64,000 nucleotides of DNA from Crotalaria pallida (taxonomy: Eukaryota; Streptophyta; Magnoliopsida; Fabales; Fabaceae), in assembly GCA_037953625.1 (NCBI GenBank), contig CM075649.1:77159290-77223289 (forward strand), written 5' to 3'. A program made the translations under genes and the position numbers. The notes under the pieces were generated by a model that ran no database searches, was not told the DNA's origin, and saw only the letters and a list, made by a program, of their open reading frames with translations. This document shows positions 1 to 15,100 of the stretch, piece by piece. How positions within the stretch are numbered: the stretch's first letter is position 1; the number at the start of each line of letters is the position of its first letter.

Positions 1-102
1 AAAATAATCTTATTCTGCAATTAAATCGATTATATTATTTAATTTATGTTGCAGCCTTTAGCAAAATAAAAGTAAAAAATTAAAGTACATGTACTTCTTT
101 TA

Positions 103-3100
103 TCAATACAAGGCTTTGAAGGAAACAAATACACTTAGAGCCAATGCTGTTGATTTAATGGCAAGAGAACTTGGCAATTTGCCCTTGTCTTTTCTCAAGA
201 AAAGGCCTTGGTATAGAGGCAAATTGATGAGAACCAGAAATCCACACAACAGAACTTGCAAAACCATTTTCTCACAAGCTCCAAAGCCATCTTCCCTTAG
301 AACTGTATCCTTCAATACACTGAGAAAACAAAACAAATTGAGCAATGCAAGTGTTGCCAGTATAGTGAACATTGGAGAAGAGGCTCCAAACTCCATAATT
401 TCTTTCTCATAACGTTTGGAAACATCTTCGTCTACAACCTTAGCTGTTATGGTAAAAGCTGAATCTGTGAATCCTAAAAGCTTCAAGATGGTATCAATGA
501 AGGCAAATAGGTAAGAGCTTGTTCTCTTGTATAGCCATATCCGTAGGTCATTCCACCAACCTTGAAATGTGCCTCCCGAGAGCAAAAACTCTACCAGATC
601 ATAAGTAGTTTCGCCGAGTATCACATATGCGAAAGGTATGAACCATGGACTTGACATCTATTAAATCCACCAACCAATTATACATATGTATACATATATA
701 TATATATATATATATGTATGCTTAATAAAAACTATCTATGTATATGTATGCTTAACAAAAACTATGCATTTGCTTATAAAAATCCCATACGCAATTACAA
801 ATCTATACGTAGCTACGTGTATGCATCTGCAAAAATATCACAGTGCCTATTTGAAGGTACATCTTTGATTTTGGAAAATGTTGACCTTAAAAAGCTTTTC
901 CCCTTTGGTTTTGATTCACACCATATCACAATCAATCACATCTTGAAATCTCAAAGTGAAACAAGTAATAATTTCATTTCACAACTCCATTATTTGTATG
1001 ACTAGATTTGACATAGTTAACACCTTTTTCACATTGCTTCTACTCCATCTCAAGCACAAGATACCTTGATATTCAATTATACTCACATCTATATACGGTG
1101 TCTGAGTCCGACCCAGTTGTACAAAAAAAAAAACATTTTCCTTAGTTTTAATGTAACATACTAACATTAGTAAAACAAAAGGCAGGAAAAAGAACAAGAA
1201 CTGCAGCATGGATTGCTTTTCTATCTAAAGCACCATAAAATAAGCAAATAATTACTGATTCTATTGATATTTCTTTAAAATAAGAAGCAGTAATGAAGGG
1301 GAGTTGTTTTTACCTTTGGAAACAAGGGAATGCCTTTCAGGAGATAGATTGAAGGGATGATGGAGTAATACAGTACTGCTAAAGAGTTTGGTGCCCATAA
1401 ACAATATCTACAATATCCCATTTGGAGGCCCAAACTGATCCTTCCATGCGCATACCAAGCAGGACTGTACTTAGAAAGCAATATTTGAAAGTCTCCTTCA
1501 GACCACCTCTTATGTTGAACAAGTGCTTGTAGCAAGGTGGTTGGAGCTACACCTAAGAAAGCCTTCCTTGGTGGGTTGTAGTACACTGATTTCCACCCTT
1601 GGCACTGTATAGACAATCCCGTTATCACGTCCTCGACTGGACAACCATATTTTAAACCGATCTGCAATTATGAAAAACATACATCATACAGCTAAAATTA
1701 GTCACTGTATATTTACTCAAGTGTAATATTAGGAAATTGACATTTAATTTGCTCATCATTTTTGTACACAATTCTTATACCTAGTTAATGATGTATGATT
1801 AACGAGATATAGATAATCAATTAATGTCTATGCTAACCATGTAGTGCATACGATTAAGCTGATATCAGATATTTGTACTTTTACATTATTACTATTATGC
1901 AGTGTCAAGATTGTTAGAAAAAATATTGCAGGTTTTAAATGTGGATGTGGGACTGCAATTAAGGCCGCGGCATAATGGTTTTAACATTCTTCGCAACCAC
2001 ATCTCGACTGCATCAAGTGCATTTTCCCTCAAGCTCACAATTGAGGTAAACACAATGTAATAACCACAACATAACCACGACCACAACCACAATTTAAAAC
2101 CATGATTACTCATATTCATAGCATTGTTGATAATACTATAGGAAATGTGTTTATGTGTGTGAGAGAGAGAGGCACCTCTTTTCCCCATTGAGTGTTTTCC
2201 TCATAAGTGCAGCTTGCAAGAGCCTTTGATTTATCTTCTAGTTCCTGCAAGCTTGCTTCTATGAATTGGCCACTTTCACTACTGTTCCAGTCATTCCTGT
2301 ATTGATCACTGAACTTCATCCCTAAGAGACTGTCTCTCTTGTGAAAGCAGCCAGTTCCTATATACAATGGACCACCATAACCGTCTGCGCCATGGAATTC
2401 AACCTTCACATGCATTCAAAATCATGAATTCAAATACTACACATAGTCTTCAACAATAATAACATAATACTTCTATTAATATCAAGTTAAAAAATAGCAA
2501 TGAAATTTTTGCACTAAACCATGCTATAAGGTGTCATATTATAGAATGAAGATAGAATTATACTGCTACTCTTACACAGGGTGGATAGAATTTATTGTTT
2601 AATCTATACAACCTTCAATTCGACAAGTGTTAACTCACCTCGCTAATTGATAGTACAGCATTCGAGTATAAATCATTCTTAGTGACATTCTCGAAATTCT
2701 GTGGAAATTGCACAAAAGCAATTTCATGGCCTTTCTCTTCGTCCATAAAGAAACACAGGGCATCCCTCACAGATTGTGAATTGTTTGAGTACATGTCACA
2801 GTCTAAATTTAGAATGATTCTCCCATTGCTGATATTCGAAGACACCCTTAGCTGCATTTAGGACCAAACAAAAGAATGTATGAATATGATTTATACTCAA
2901 ACAAATTTAAATGAAACTCATCGTTTTTAGGAGCTTGGTTAAGAAAACTCGTAATTGATTAATGTTATAAAACATTTCATTTTACAATAACCATACATAG
3001 TTTGTGTACTTTAATGTGGACCAACATTTTCACGGAATAAAATTAAATTACAATTTCCTAAATGTTACCAATGAATTCATAGCTCCTGCTTTGAAGTTGT

Positions 3101-6100
3101 GGGGATATTGGTGCCTTTTCTCACGAGCTAAATACACCAGAGTTGGCATAACAAAGCCATCCACATCTTTCGAATTATTTGGGTCCTTTTTATGAAGTAG
3201 TATCTAATACAAAAAAATTAATATTAAAACAAAAGAGTAAACAAGCATCAGGCATTTTAATTATGGCAACATATATTCCCTCCTGTATTTATTATAATAA
3301 CAAAAACTAATTTCACACTTGTTAAAGAATTAGGTTGAGTGTATTTAATTTTTTCAAATTGATATCGTAAAAGATAAAGTTACTTTTAGAAAGTTAAATT
3401 GAGAATGAAACAAAAATTAACAAGACAATCACTTTCTAGAAATATTTCAGGAATAAATATATTAAAATTATAAAGTTAATTAATTTTTTCTTATATTCGA
3501 TGAAAATAAGTATATCTTTTTTTTTTCTTATATTAGAGACAGAAGGAATAATAATTAATTCTGAATTGAATTGAAACTGCTTAAGTAAGAAATTTACTTG
3601 AAGAATTGTGTCATGGTCACGGGGAGAGGAATATGAATCCCAAAAGGAAAACCCCTTATGCTTTAAACGTGCTTCTTTGGGGACTCTTCCCAACTTGGTT
3701 GCTTCTTCAATTCGTCTTTCCATTTCGTCGTACAATTTCTAAAACATATATATGAAATAAAACAGTGTTGGAAGAAATCAGAGAACTGTAATTAATTCTT
3801 CATAATATAAGAAAAACAATACAGTATATGTTACTTATATCAAAATTTAAGTAAAATAAAAAATCATAATCTTTGAATTTTATGTTAATATATACGTAAA
3901 AATATTTATGTGACCAAGTATAATTCTAATTTTAATTGTCCAAAAAAAGATGTGATGTTTATGTGGTTAATTGGTTTTTACATCGCATTTTAATTTGCAA
4001 TTAGTTTTTTTATATAATATTAATCATAAGATTGCAAGTTTAATTGATAATAAAACTTAACATAATAAAATTTAAAAATAAATATTTATTTTGGTCAAGG
4101 CATCAGGCCACTTCCACTCTTTCAAGTTGTGTCAAATATTATTGATATTTTTTTAAGGGTTTTTCCGATTGAAAGCTAAAATCTAATAGTTTTGTGGTTT
4201 TGACTAAAAGGCATCAAATATATTTAGTGCTTGAGTGTTGCACCATGTAGCAATTAAATGGATAATTTGATCTATTTGTAACCTGTTGTGTAGATAATAA
4301 CATATATACGCTTAATGAATTTGTAAATATAGATCTTATTAATGAACTTTTTTATTGTTTGCATTTAAATTTTTTTTAATAATAAGTAATAAATAAAAAT
4401 ATCCATATATTACTTTTTTTATTTAATTATCATCTATACTATAAGTTTTTTAAAATTATTTATTTTTAAAAAATCATAAATTTTAATTTCACTAACTAAT
4501 TTTTTATGCATTAATTTATGAGGGTATAAATCAATTTTTTTAGCAGCTTTGACGTAGGAAATGTAAATCAAGTAATTAGGGTTATCATGATCTTTGACAA
4601 TGTAAATTAAATAATTTACCTATACCAAAGTTATTTTGTCATTGTGTGTAGTATTTTTTTTTTCATTTTCAGAATATTGAATTATTAAATATACATTAAA
4701 AATATAATTTTAGAAAAATATAATTTAAGATTATATTCATGAAAAAATAATCAAAATCCAGCATTTCCTTCATAAGTGTTGTAAATTATTCTCGATAAGA
4801 TTATTTTTTGAGACATGTGTAATTTTTATATTCTACCCTTATCACTCCAACAACAATAATTAACTACATATTTTATTTTTTGTAATTTATTCAATAAAAA
4901 TAATCTTTTTATACTATCCAAACAAAATAGATTAGCTTAAATTCATTTTTCAACTAAATAGATTATAATTTTAATAGATTATAAGTTTACCAGATTATAA
5001 TCACAGATAAAAATAATTATAATCTAATTTATCAATCTATACTAAACATGCACTTAAATGACGATTCATGTATCATTCACATGACAGGTTAATATAGTAC
5101 ACAATGACCATTAATATGGACTTATGTGAGAACCGAACGTACCAAAATCATGATTTGTTAGATGCAGTTGTAAATCTACTCCATACGATTTTCAATACAT
5201 TATAGTTTTCTTTATTATTAACTTTAATATTTGAATATCAATATTTATGGATAATGTTATTGATGGGTAACTCTATTTCTACAAAACACATAAGGGTATT
5301 TTTGTCTACAAAAATCTATTATACTATGTTAATTTGTTTCAATTGAAAAATCATATTTCTCATATTATATTTTTTAATTAACTATGCTATAAATTTTATA
5401 TAATTATTTATTTTCATAAATTCATAAACTTTTATAATTAATGTATTTCTAAGAAACACATAAGGATATTTTTGTCTACAATAATATGTTATACTGTATT
5501 AATTTGTTTTAACTGAAAAATCACTTTTCTCTTATTATATTTTTTAATTATCTATGCTATAAATTTTTTAGAATTATTTATTTTTAAAAAATCATAAATT
5601 TTAATTTCACTAAATTATGTTTATTTAATAAAAAAACCATTACATTTTAAATTTATGATGTAAATAAAAAACAATTATTTAACAATTAAAAAAATAAAAG
5701 TTCCTAAAATTTTTAAAGAATATAATAATAAATAATGAATAACTTGTTATATCTGTTATAACATGCAAAAATGGCTAATATGTATCCACTAAAACATAAT
5801 CCGATATATATACCTTAACATTTACCTTCTTTTGAATAGCAGAAATAATTAAAGTAAGTTTTGTTTTTTATCAACCATATAGAAAATTTTTCATACATAT
5901 GAAAGAGGTTTTTTTTTTTTTTTTTTTAAGGGCATGTGAAAGAGGTTGAATCTATTATTATGCTTGAAATTTGATTATATACTAATTGCACTTAGTTTGG
6001 CTAAATTTCATTAATTCTTAATTTACATTGTCGATTTATTCTCATGGTGTATTCAATGTACATATAAAGTTGCATCTTTTGAAAATTGCCTTCAATGCAT

Positions 6101-9100
6101 ATCAAGTTGCACGAGCTTATTACGTGTCAAAATCATATGAAAAGAGATGGACGCATGCAGACATTCAAAAATTAAGTAGAGCCCCACAAAGTTGACAAAC
6201 ATGCCGATGCTTCTTTCTATATACCTATTATTATACTCCCTCGATCCCTAATTATAAGGTCCTTTTAACATTTTTATTTTGTCCTTATTTATAAGGTACT
6301 TTATCAATTTTCAATGAGCATTAATTTTTTTTTCACAAACACCCCTATTTATTTAACACTTTTTAGATTTCCAATAATATTAATAGGGATAATTTTGAAA
6401 ATACATATCAAAAGTTCACATTTCCAATACAATTAACTAAATTATTTCATTTTCTTAATAAACGTGAAATCTCCCAAGAGGACCTTATAATTAGGGACGG
6501 AGGTAGTATTAAAAAAAGTCTCGCTAACAAGTGCCCTTAGGGTACCCTTAGGATACTTATTATTAAGGTTATTAAAAATCAGTCATAAGTTAACATTAAT
6601 CATTCCTTCGAAAACCCCAAAAATCATTTTTTTTATAACAATAAACCACTTTTAGTATCAAGGCACTTGTTAGCATTTTCCTTAAAAAAAAAAAAAAAAA
6701 AATCTACCCTAAAATATCTATTGCGAGTTAAAGTTTATCATTCCGGGAAAAGTTCTAAAGTCTAAACACATGGGACAACTTTATTTCTTGGCTTTTTTAA
6801 GCGATAATTCCCTAAACTTAGGGGGTGTTTTGGATTTAGTCCTTAATCTTTTTTTTGTTGGATCTAGTCCTTAAACTTTAACGTCGTTTGGAATTGGTCC
6901 TTCCGTTAACCCAAAGTTAACTCCGTTAGTGTGTTCCAATAAGATGTTGCCACGTGTCTCAACTTGCATTTTTTTTGGCTTTTTTTTTTTTACTTTGAGG
7001 TCCCTAAACTTAGGGGAATAATTGAATTTAGTCCCTATCCTTTTTTTCATTGGATCAGGTCCCTAAACTCTGGACCATTTTGGATTAAGTCCTTCTGTTA
7101 GTTTTAATCTAACACCGTTACCCTGGGAAAATTTTTATGCCATGTGGACCAATAAATTAATGCCACATCGAATTTTTCTTTTAAAATTGAAAAATTACAA
7201 AAAATAAATAAAATTAAAAAAAATGATTTTTTTATAACGATTGGAATAAAACGCGTTTGCGACGAGATGCATCATCGTCATGGTCGCACTCACCATTGCC
7301 ATCAGGGTAACGATTTGAGAAGCTTTCGCCACCGTCCTAAAGGTCGCGCCTCGATCTGAGTTTTGTGCTTGCTTCGGTTTACAGCCAAAATCACTGTCAC
7401 AGTCACAAGTTCGCTTGATGGTGTGCGGCGGCGCTAGTTATAGCCAAAGCCCCTGCAACCTAGTTGCGGCGGCGACCCCGAAGATTCTCTTCGTTCTTCA
7501 TCCTTCGCTTGGTCATCTTCTCTGCAAATCTGATGCGACACCAAAGGAGACCACTCGCGCTTCCTTCACCATGCAGTAGCCTCGCAACTTCGAACCCTCA
7601 ACAGCCTCAGCGTCCTCTGCTTTCCAGCCTCCGCCCTCTTCTCCGCTTCCTCTGCCTTCTTCTTAACGGTGCATCATATGTAGAGTCTGGAGGGAGGAAG
7701 AAACGCAACAAGTATATTTGATTGACACAGAAAAATCTCTTTTTTATTACTTTAGAGTTTGATGATAAAGGTTTGGTAGGTGTCTAACTCAGTTTTTATC
7801 ACTTGACACTGTGTGTGTTCTTTTTTTTTTTTGGTTTTGTTTAGATCTTTATATTCTGAAAAACAATGTCACCCCCTAAAGCAAGGTGAAGAAACCATGA
7901 TGTCAAGCCCTAACGAGACGATCGAGCACGACGAGGAACGAGAGGAAGATAGGGAAGGTGATTCACATTCTGGCCTGAAAAATTTCTGTGGCATGGTGGA
8001 TCTGTTAATGATGCTTGGTTCAGTTGTACTTCAAATCAGGTAATATTTGGCTTTTTTTTAATTTTATTTATTTTTTGTAATTTTTCAATTTTAAAAGAAA
8101 AATTCCATGTGGCATTAATTTATTGGTCCACATGGCATAAAAATTTTCTCAGGGTAACGGTCTTAGATTAAAGCTAACAGAAGGACTTAATCCAAAATGG
8201 TCCAGAGTTTAGGGACCTGATCCAACGAAAAAAAGGATAGGGACTAAATTCAATTCCTCCCCTAAGTTTAGGGACCTCAAAGTCAAAAAAGCAAAAAAAA
8301 AAATGCAAGTTGGGACACGTGGCAACATCTTATTGGAAGACACTAACGGAGTTAACTTTGGGTTAACGGGAGGACTAATTCCAAACGACGTTAAAGTTTA
8401 GGGACCAGATCCAACAAAAAAAAAAGATTAAGGACTAAATCCAAAACACCCCCTAAGTTTAGGGACCTATCACTTAAAAAAGCCTTATTTATTTTACGCC
8501 TAACAAGCCAACCAATAATGACTAAACTTTCACTTTAGTCCCTCACTTTGTAAAGAGTTTTCATTTTAACCCTAATTTTTCAATAATTCCTCTTTAATCC
8601 CTCACTTTGAGAAAAGGTACTCACATTAGTCTCTGGCAACTTTCTTTGTTCAAAGACGTTTACATCTTACACACGTGGTTGTTAAATAACCTATACGCCG
8701 TCTGGTTGTTGTACTGCTGTCATAGATTCATCAACTATTGTATTTTCTGCAGCTGTCACAACTTCAACAATTGTCTTATCTGCAGTTGTCTTGGTGACGT
8801 TTTAGCTGCCTCTTCAGCAGCCCTAGCCTCTTCTTCCTCCAATTTTTGTCTTTTAAATTCAACATCATGTGTAAGACGTTAATTACCACATGTGTATAAG
8901 TTATTTAACGACTACGTGTGTAAGACGTTAGCGTTCATGAACAGAGAAAGTTGACAAGGACTAACGTGAGTAACCTTTTCAAAGTGATGGACTAAAAAGG
9001 GATTATTGAAAAATCAAGGACTTAAGTGAAAATTCCTTACAAAGTGAAGGACGAAAGTGATACTTCAATCTATAATAGTACGGAAGCAATAAGATTAATT

Positions 9101-12100
9101 TATGATAGTACGGTAGCAAAAGCATGGGACAACTTTCTTTTATGCCTAACACTTATTAATAATCTTACCTAAAAAAGTAAAAATTTGGAGGAATGATTGA
9201 TGTTGACATGCCACAAAGCCTTGTTATAAAAGGATGATGTTTCATGTAAAACTGGAATGTCATATGACATCTCTTTGATTAATTTTTTATGTATAGTTTA
9301 AAGAGAGTTTTTTCAAGTGTCGTTGCAAAAGAGTAAGTTTCGGTACCGTCGAATCATAAACCAATAAAAACACGTCAACTCATATAATTAGTCACATTAG
9401 CATATTTATTATTAAAGAATCCAATTTTATCATATTGCATTTTAGTCCTTCATATTTTAAATAAATTTTTATTAATTTAATCTGTAGGGTCTGCCGACCG
9501 TATAAGGATTAAGTCTTATATATAAGGGGATTCTCTAAAGGTACTTCCCTCGGCTTAGCAAGCTTAAGTGTCCCTCGCTCGGACTCATGGGCACCGAGCT
9601 TATTGAAGGACCAGGCTCGGACTTGATGGGGCCGAGCCTTATACTCGGGTCCACAACCCATCCGGCTCGGGACTCTAGGGCCGAGACTTATCATCGGATT
9701 GAGGATAGACTTAGTCTCATTCAGGCTTCTTATCCCTTCCGCATATCTCACCTAGATTCTCGCTAACAGCCTAGACATGAGATCTTGAGCTGATCCTAAC
9801 CTGATTCTAAGAGAATAAACCTCCGATATTATCTCACAGAATCCTGCTTCAGCTCAACTCTGATACCAGGCCCATACGGCCCATATCAGCTTCCTCCAAA
9901 CCCTATAAATAGCTCATAACAGCTAGGGTTTCAGGTACGTACTCTCATCCCTAAGTTGACACTCTGCACACACCTGTTGACTGGGGAGACCCTGCTTTTC
10001 CCAACTGGAACTGCAGAAACACCATAAAGTCACATATTAACACTTGATCCTCTCTTGGGCTCCTGGTTCCATAATCTTGAGCACTTAGAGGGTTAAGGAC
10101 ATAGTGTTCCAGGACACTACATTGGCGCCGTCTGTGGGAAACGAATAATCAGTATTTCCACCACTCACCGCACTAATGGCAAATGATAATGACAACAACC
10201 AAGGAGACCTCCGCCGTCGCCTTAGGGGAAGGCCACCTAAGAACGCTGGACCAAGGAATGTTGGTGGAAGGAATGTAAGGGACAGACTTGCCCCTGGAGG
10301 ACCCCCTGAGGATAACCAGGTTGAAAATCCCCAGGATCCTCTAGTTGTCCAGCCTGCTGATCCAGTTGTTCCGAAGGTCCAAGCGCCAGCCACCGTCCCT
10401 CCGGTTGTTGAAGGCCACGAACGACGATATCAGTCGCGTCGCGTTTCTGATGGCCATGTGTCGGAATGGTGTGACACAGCGGATTCTGGGCCACATCAAT
10501 CTAGGAGGGCCCCTGCTGGATCGCGAACTGGGGAGGAGCGACGAGTCGAACGTCATGCTCGCGATAACTCCTGAGCCGAGCGATCTGATAGGGGAGTACC
10601 ACACTTTACTAGAGGCCGCTTTGGAACGCTTCAGGGTGGCGAACGTTCCGAATCTCAAGGAAGATCCTACATGACAACCTCTTCGGCCAGGAGGAGAAAG
10701 GAGTCAATTATGGAAATATTGAGAACCCAAACTTCATTAATTGAAAAGCAAAATCAGGCTATTGCTACTCTACAGCAGCAAAGCATGGCTAGACTTGCCG
10801 AGCAAGGCCCTCGCGTGGCTCTCGGCAACCCAATTAACCTTCCCCCACCTCCACCCCTCAATTCGAATGTGACTCCCGAACCAGCAGTTACAGAACCCCA
10901 TCCTGGACACCCCTTTACAGCAGCAATTATGGCATTTCGGACTCCACAAACTTATATGGGCCATCAGAATGTCTCCCGGTACAATGGGACGACCGATCCG
11001 ATGGATCACATTGCACCTTACGAGTCTTCCATGATGTTTTATGGAGGAGAGGATGAAATGAAATGCCGAGCTTTCTCAATGACGTTAGGCCCGCGCTGTT
11101 GAGATGGTTCAACTCCCTACCAGCTAACTCCATTAGTTCTTGGGCTGAGCTTAGAAGAGTTTTCCTGAATCGATATACAGCCAGCATGTCACAGCCCAAA
11201 TCAGACCATTCATTAGCTGGAGTTGCACAAAGACCTGGCGAGTCTTTACGCGGCTATCTGGCTCGGTATCAGCAAGAGGCCAGTGGCATATCTGGTTTGC
11301 AGTCGGGGGTATCCGTTCTTCTGCTTACCCAAGGACTGCAAGATGGAGATTTCAAGGATTGTCTGATCGGGGAACCACCTAGTAACATGGCGGAACTGAG
11401 AGAAAGATCCAGGAAATATGTTAATCTAGAGGAGTTCCGAAGGATTAGCACTGCAGCAAGGAGTGCCGAAGGACGACATGAGCAACGTCCTCGCCAAAAC
11501 GAGGCTCATCAGAATGATCGTTTCCGAGATAAGGGAAGGAAAGACAAGAGAGAACAAGAGAGAGGAGAAAAACTGCCTCCCAAAGGCAAGTATGATGAAT
11601 ATACCCAGTTAACAGTCCCGAGGAGTCAAATCCTTCGTGAGACTATGCATACAGAGATGCGTAACATCACTCGGCCACCAGCCTTGAGAAAGGCGGCCCA
11701 AAAGGATAGGACGAAGTATTGCGATCATCATGGCGGATGGGGGCATACCACCGACCAATGTATCCAACTGAAGGATTTGATCGAAGAGATGGTAAGGGAT
11801 GGTAAGCTTCAACACTATATTGGAGAAGCCTTGCGCAAGCGTTCCAGAAGGAAAAGCCCTTCGCCTCCCAAAACTGAACAGAAGAGGAATAAAAGCCCTT
11901 CACCACCAGAGGGCGGAGCCCCTATCCAGCAATCCGAGAAAGACAACGATTTCCTCATTGGCACCATTGCTGGAGGATTTGCTGGTGATGGGGAAAAGAA
12001 GTGCGATCGCAAGAAGTATGTGGGACAAGTTCTCTCGGTGGCGAGCCGACCGATACAAAAACCCAGAAAGAAAAATGTGGTCATCAGTTTTAGCGATGAG

Positions 12101-15100
12101 GATTTTGAAGACATCCTACAGGACCACAATGACCCAATGGTCGTCACAGCAAGGATTGGCAACTATGAAGTAAGAAGGATTCTCGTCGATCAAGGGAGTT
12201 CGGCGGACATCATGTTTTTGGATTTGCTTGAAAAATTGAAGTTGAAAAGGTCTGATCTCACCCCGTTCGAGGGAAGCTTGATCGGCTTCACGAGACATTC
12301 AATTGTTCCTTTAGGCCATATCCACCTCCCAGTGACCATGGGGGAACCACCTTCTGCTCGGACTGAAATGGTGAAGTGGTTAGTAGTCCAGGCTCCCTCG
12401 GCGTACAATGCTATCTTTGGCCGAACGGCACTCCAGTCCTTCGGCGCCATTGTTTCAACGGTACACTTGGCCATGAAATTCCCGGGGTCGGATGACAAGG
12501 TAGTAACAGTATGGTCCGAACAGGAGTTGGGTCGGAAGTGCTACAACATCAGTTTGGGGAAGCTAAAGCTGGATGATGAGAAAATTATGCAGGAACCATT
12601 GAACAAAGGAAGTGTCAACTTGGCTGATCTTGACGTAAGAGAGGAGGATGAAACTAGATCGACCCCTCAGGGGGACTTCAAAAAGGTAATCCTAGGCCCC
12701 GAGCCATCTCGTTGCGTCAAGATCGGAGTTGGCCTGTCTGAGGAACTAGAAAAGGAGCTTACTGAATTACTAATGGAAAATAAGGACTTGTTTGCCTGGA
12801 CTTCGGTAGACATGCCGGGAATCGATCCTAACTTCATCTGCCACAAGTTAAGTGTGTATCCTGGCGCTAAGCCAGTGTGTCAAAAAAAGAGAAGGGTCGG
12901 AATCGAGAAGGCACAGGCGACGGATGAGAAAGTAGCCGAGCTATTGGAAGCTGGATTTATCAGAGAGGTAGTGTACACTGATTGGTTGGCCAATCCCGTG
13001 TTAGTCAAAAAATCCAATGGGAAATGGAGGATGTGCGTGGACTACACAGATTTGAACAAGGTTTGCCCCAAGGACCAGTACCCACTTCCTTGCATTGATA
13101 AACTGGTGGATAGCTCGGCAGGTTATCAAAGGCTATCCTTTATGGATGCTTACTCGGGGTACAATCAGATCCCAATGTACCCCCCGGATCAGGTAAAAAC
13201 CTCGTTTATCACAGAAAGCGCCACATATTGTTACTATGTGATGCCGTTCGGGTTGAAGAACGCTGGGGCAACTTACCAGCGGATGATGAACAAGGTGTTT
13301 GGTCCTCTGATTGGGCCGAGGGTGGAGGTTTATATAGACGATACGATTGCAAAGAGAGCTTAAAGGAGGAAGATCATGCTAAAGATTTGAAGGAAATCTT
13401 AGGAAGGATCCGGCAATTTGATATGAGATTGAACCCGGAAAAATGCACATTCGGAGTTCCGGCAGGGTCTTTCCTCGGATTCATGCTTACAGAACGCAGA
13501 ATCGAGGCAAATCCAGAAAAGTGTCGAGCTATTCTGGAGATGAAGAGTCCGTCGGATATCAAGGGTGTACAGCAATTGACGGGTCGGGTTGCAGCTCTCT
13601 CAAGGTTTCTATCTCAATCAACTAGGAAGGCCCTTCCCTGGTACAAGTTGTTGAGGAAGGAGAAGGAAAAGGCGTTTGAGTGGGATGAAGCATGCGAAAA
13701 GGCCTTTACTGACCTTAAGCATTATTTGGCATCACCTCCAATTTTTTCTAGTCCGAACAATGGTGAAATTCTTTTCTTGTACTTATCAGTAGGAGACTCG
13801 GTGATCAGTTCGGTTTTGGTTCGGGAGGAATCTGGTAAAGAGTTGCTCATCTATTTTGTTAGCCGAGCTCTCCAGGGACCAGAGTTGAGATATCAAAAAG
13901 TGGAGAAATTAGCTTTCTGCTTGATTATTACTGCCAGACGACTGCGCTAGTATTTCCAGAGCCACCATATCACGGTCAGAACGGCCCAACCGATCCGTCA
14001 AATATTGCAGAAACCTGATTTGGCTGGAAGGATGGTAACCTGGGCAATTGAGCTTTCCGAGTTTGAAATCACTTTCGAACCAAGAAAGGCGATGAAGTCT
14101 CAGGCTTTGGCTGATTTCCTCACCGAGTTTACTGAGCCATTGACGAGCTCAAACTCGGATTGGAACATTTATGTGGATGGATCAAGTAACAAACTTGGAG
14201 CGGGGGCAGGAATAATTTTGGAGAACTCCGAGGGAGTCACCCTCGAGTACTCTTTGAAGTTCGGATTTTCAACGTCGAACAATTAAGCGGAGTATGAAGC
14301 CGTTTTGGCAGGATTGAGGATGGCAAAAGGGGTGGGGGCCCGAGAGGTGAAAATTTTCAGTGATTCTCAGTTGGTGGTTTCACAGGTCAAGGGCGAGTAT
14401 CAGGCTAAGGAACCCATCCTTCAAAAATACTTGGAAAAGGTAAAGTTCCTATCCTCCGAATTTATGAAGGTCGAAATCTGCCACATTCCGAGGGAAAGTA
14501 ATAGCCGAGCGGATATTCTTTCCAAACTCGCATCAACAAAAAATTCTGAAAACAACAAAACTCTGATTCAAGAAATGGTGCATGGACCTAGCGTTGTCCT
14601 CTCCATTTCAGTGGATCCAAGCTGGATCACTCCAATTGCAGGTTATTTGGAACAAGGGATTTTGCCAACCGACTCGGTGGAAGCCAGGAAACTTGTCAGA
14701 AAAGCATCTCAGTTTGCACTAGTTGATGGAATCCTTTTTCGCCGAGGGGTCAGCGGTCCAGTGCTCAGATGTCTTGACCCTGCCGAAGCAAAGCTGACGC
14801 TAGAAGAGGTTCATGGAGGTATAAGAAGTCACCATGTTGGAGGGAAGTCACTGGCAAAAAAGGTTCTAAGGGCAGGATACTACTGGCCTACCCTTCAACA
14901 AGATGCGATCAATCACGTGAAAAGGTGTGATAAATGCCAATTTCATAGTGATGTTTATCAAAAACCAGCCGAGGAGCTCCACTCTCTTTCATCTCCTTAT
15001 CCCTTCTATCAATGGGGAATGGATTTGATTGGACAATTCCCCACTGCACCGGGACAGCTAAAGTGGGTGGTTGTAGCCATAGACTATTTCACAAAGTGGG

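Noticed and set aside
103..3738. Exons 3-8 as a truncated CslE pseudogene separate from exons at 21266-23708
   Set aside because: The splice phases match exactly across the long intron and the joined protein has normal length with all motifs, so one gene is the better reading.
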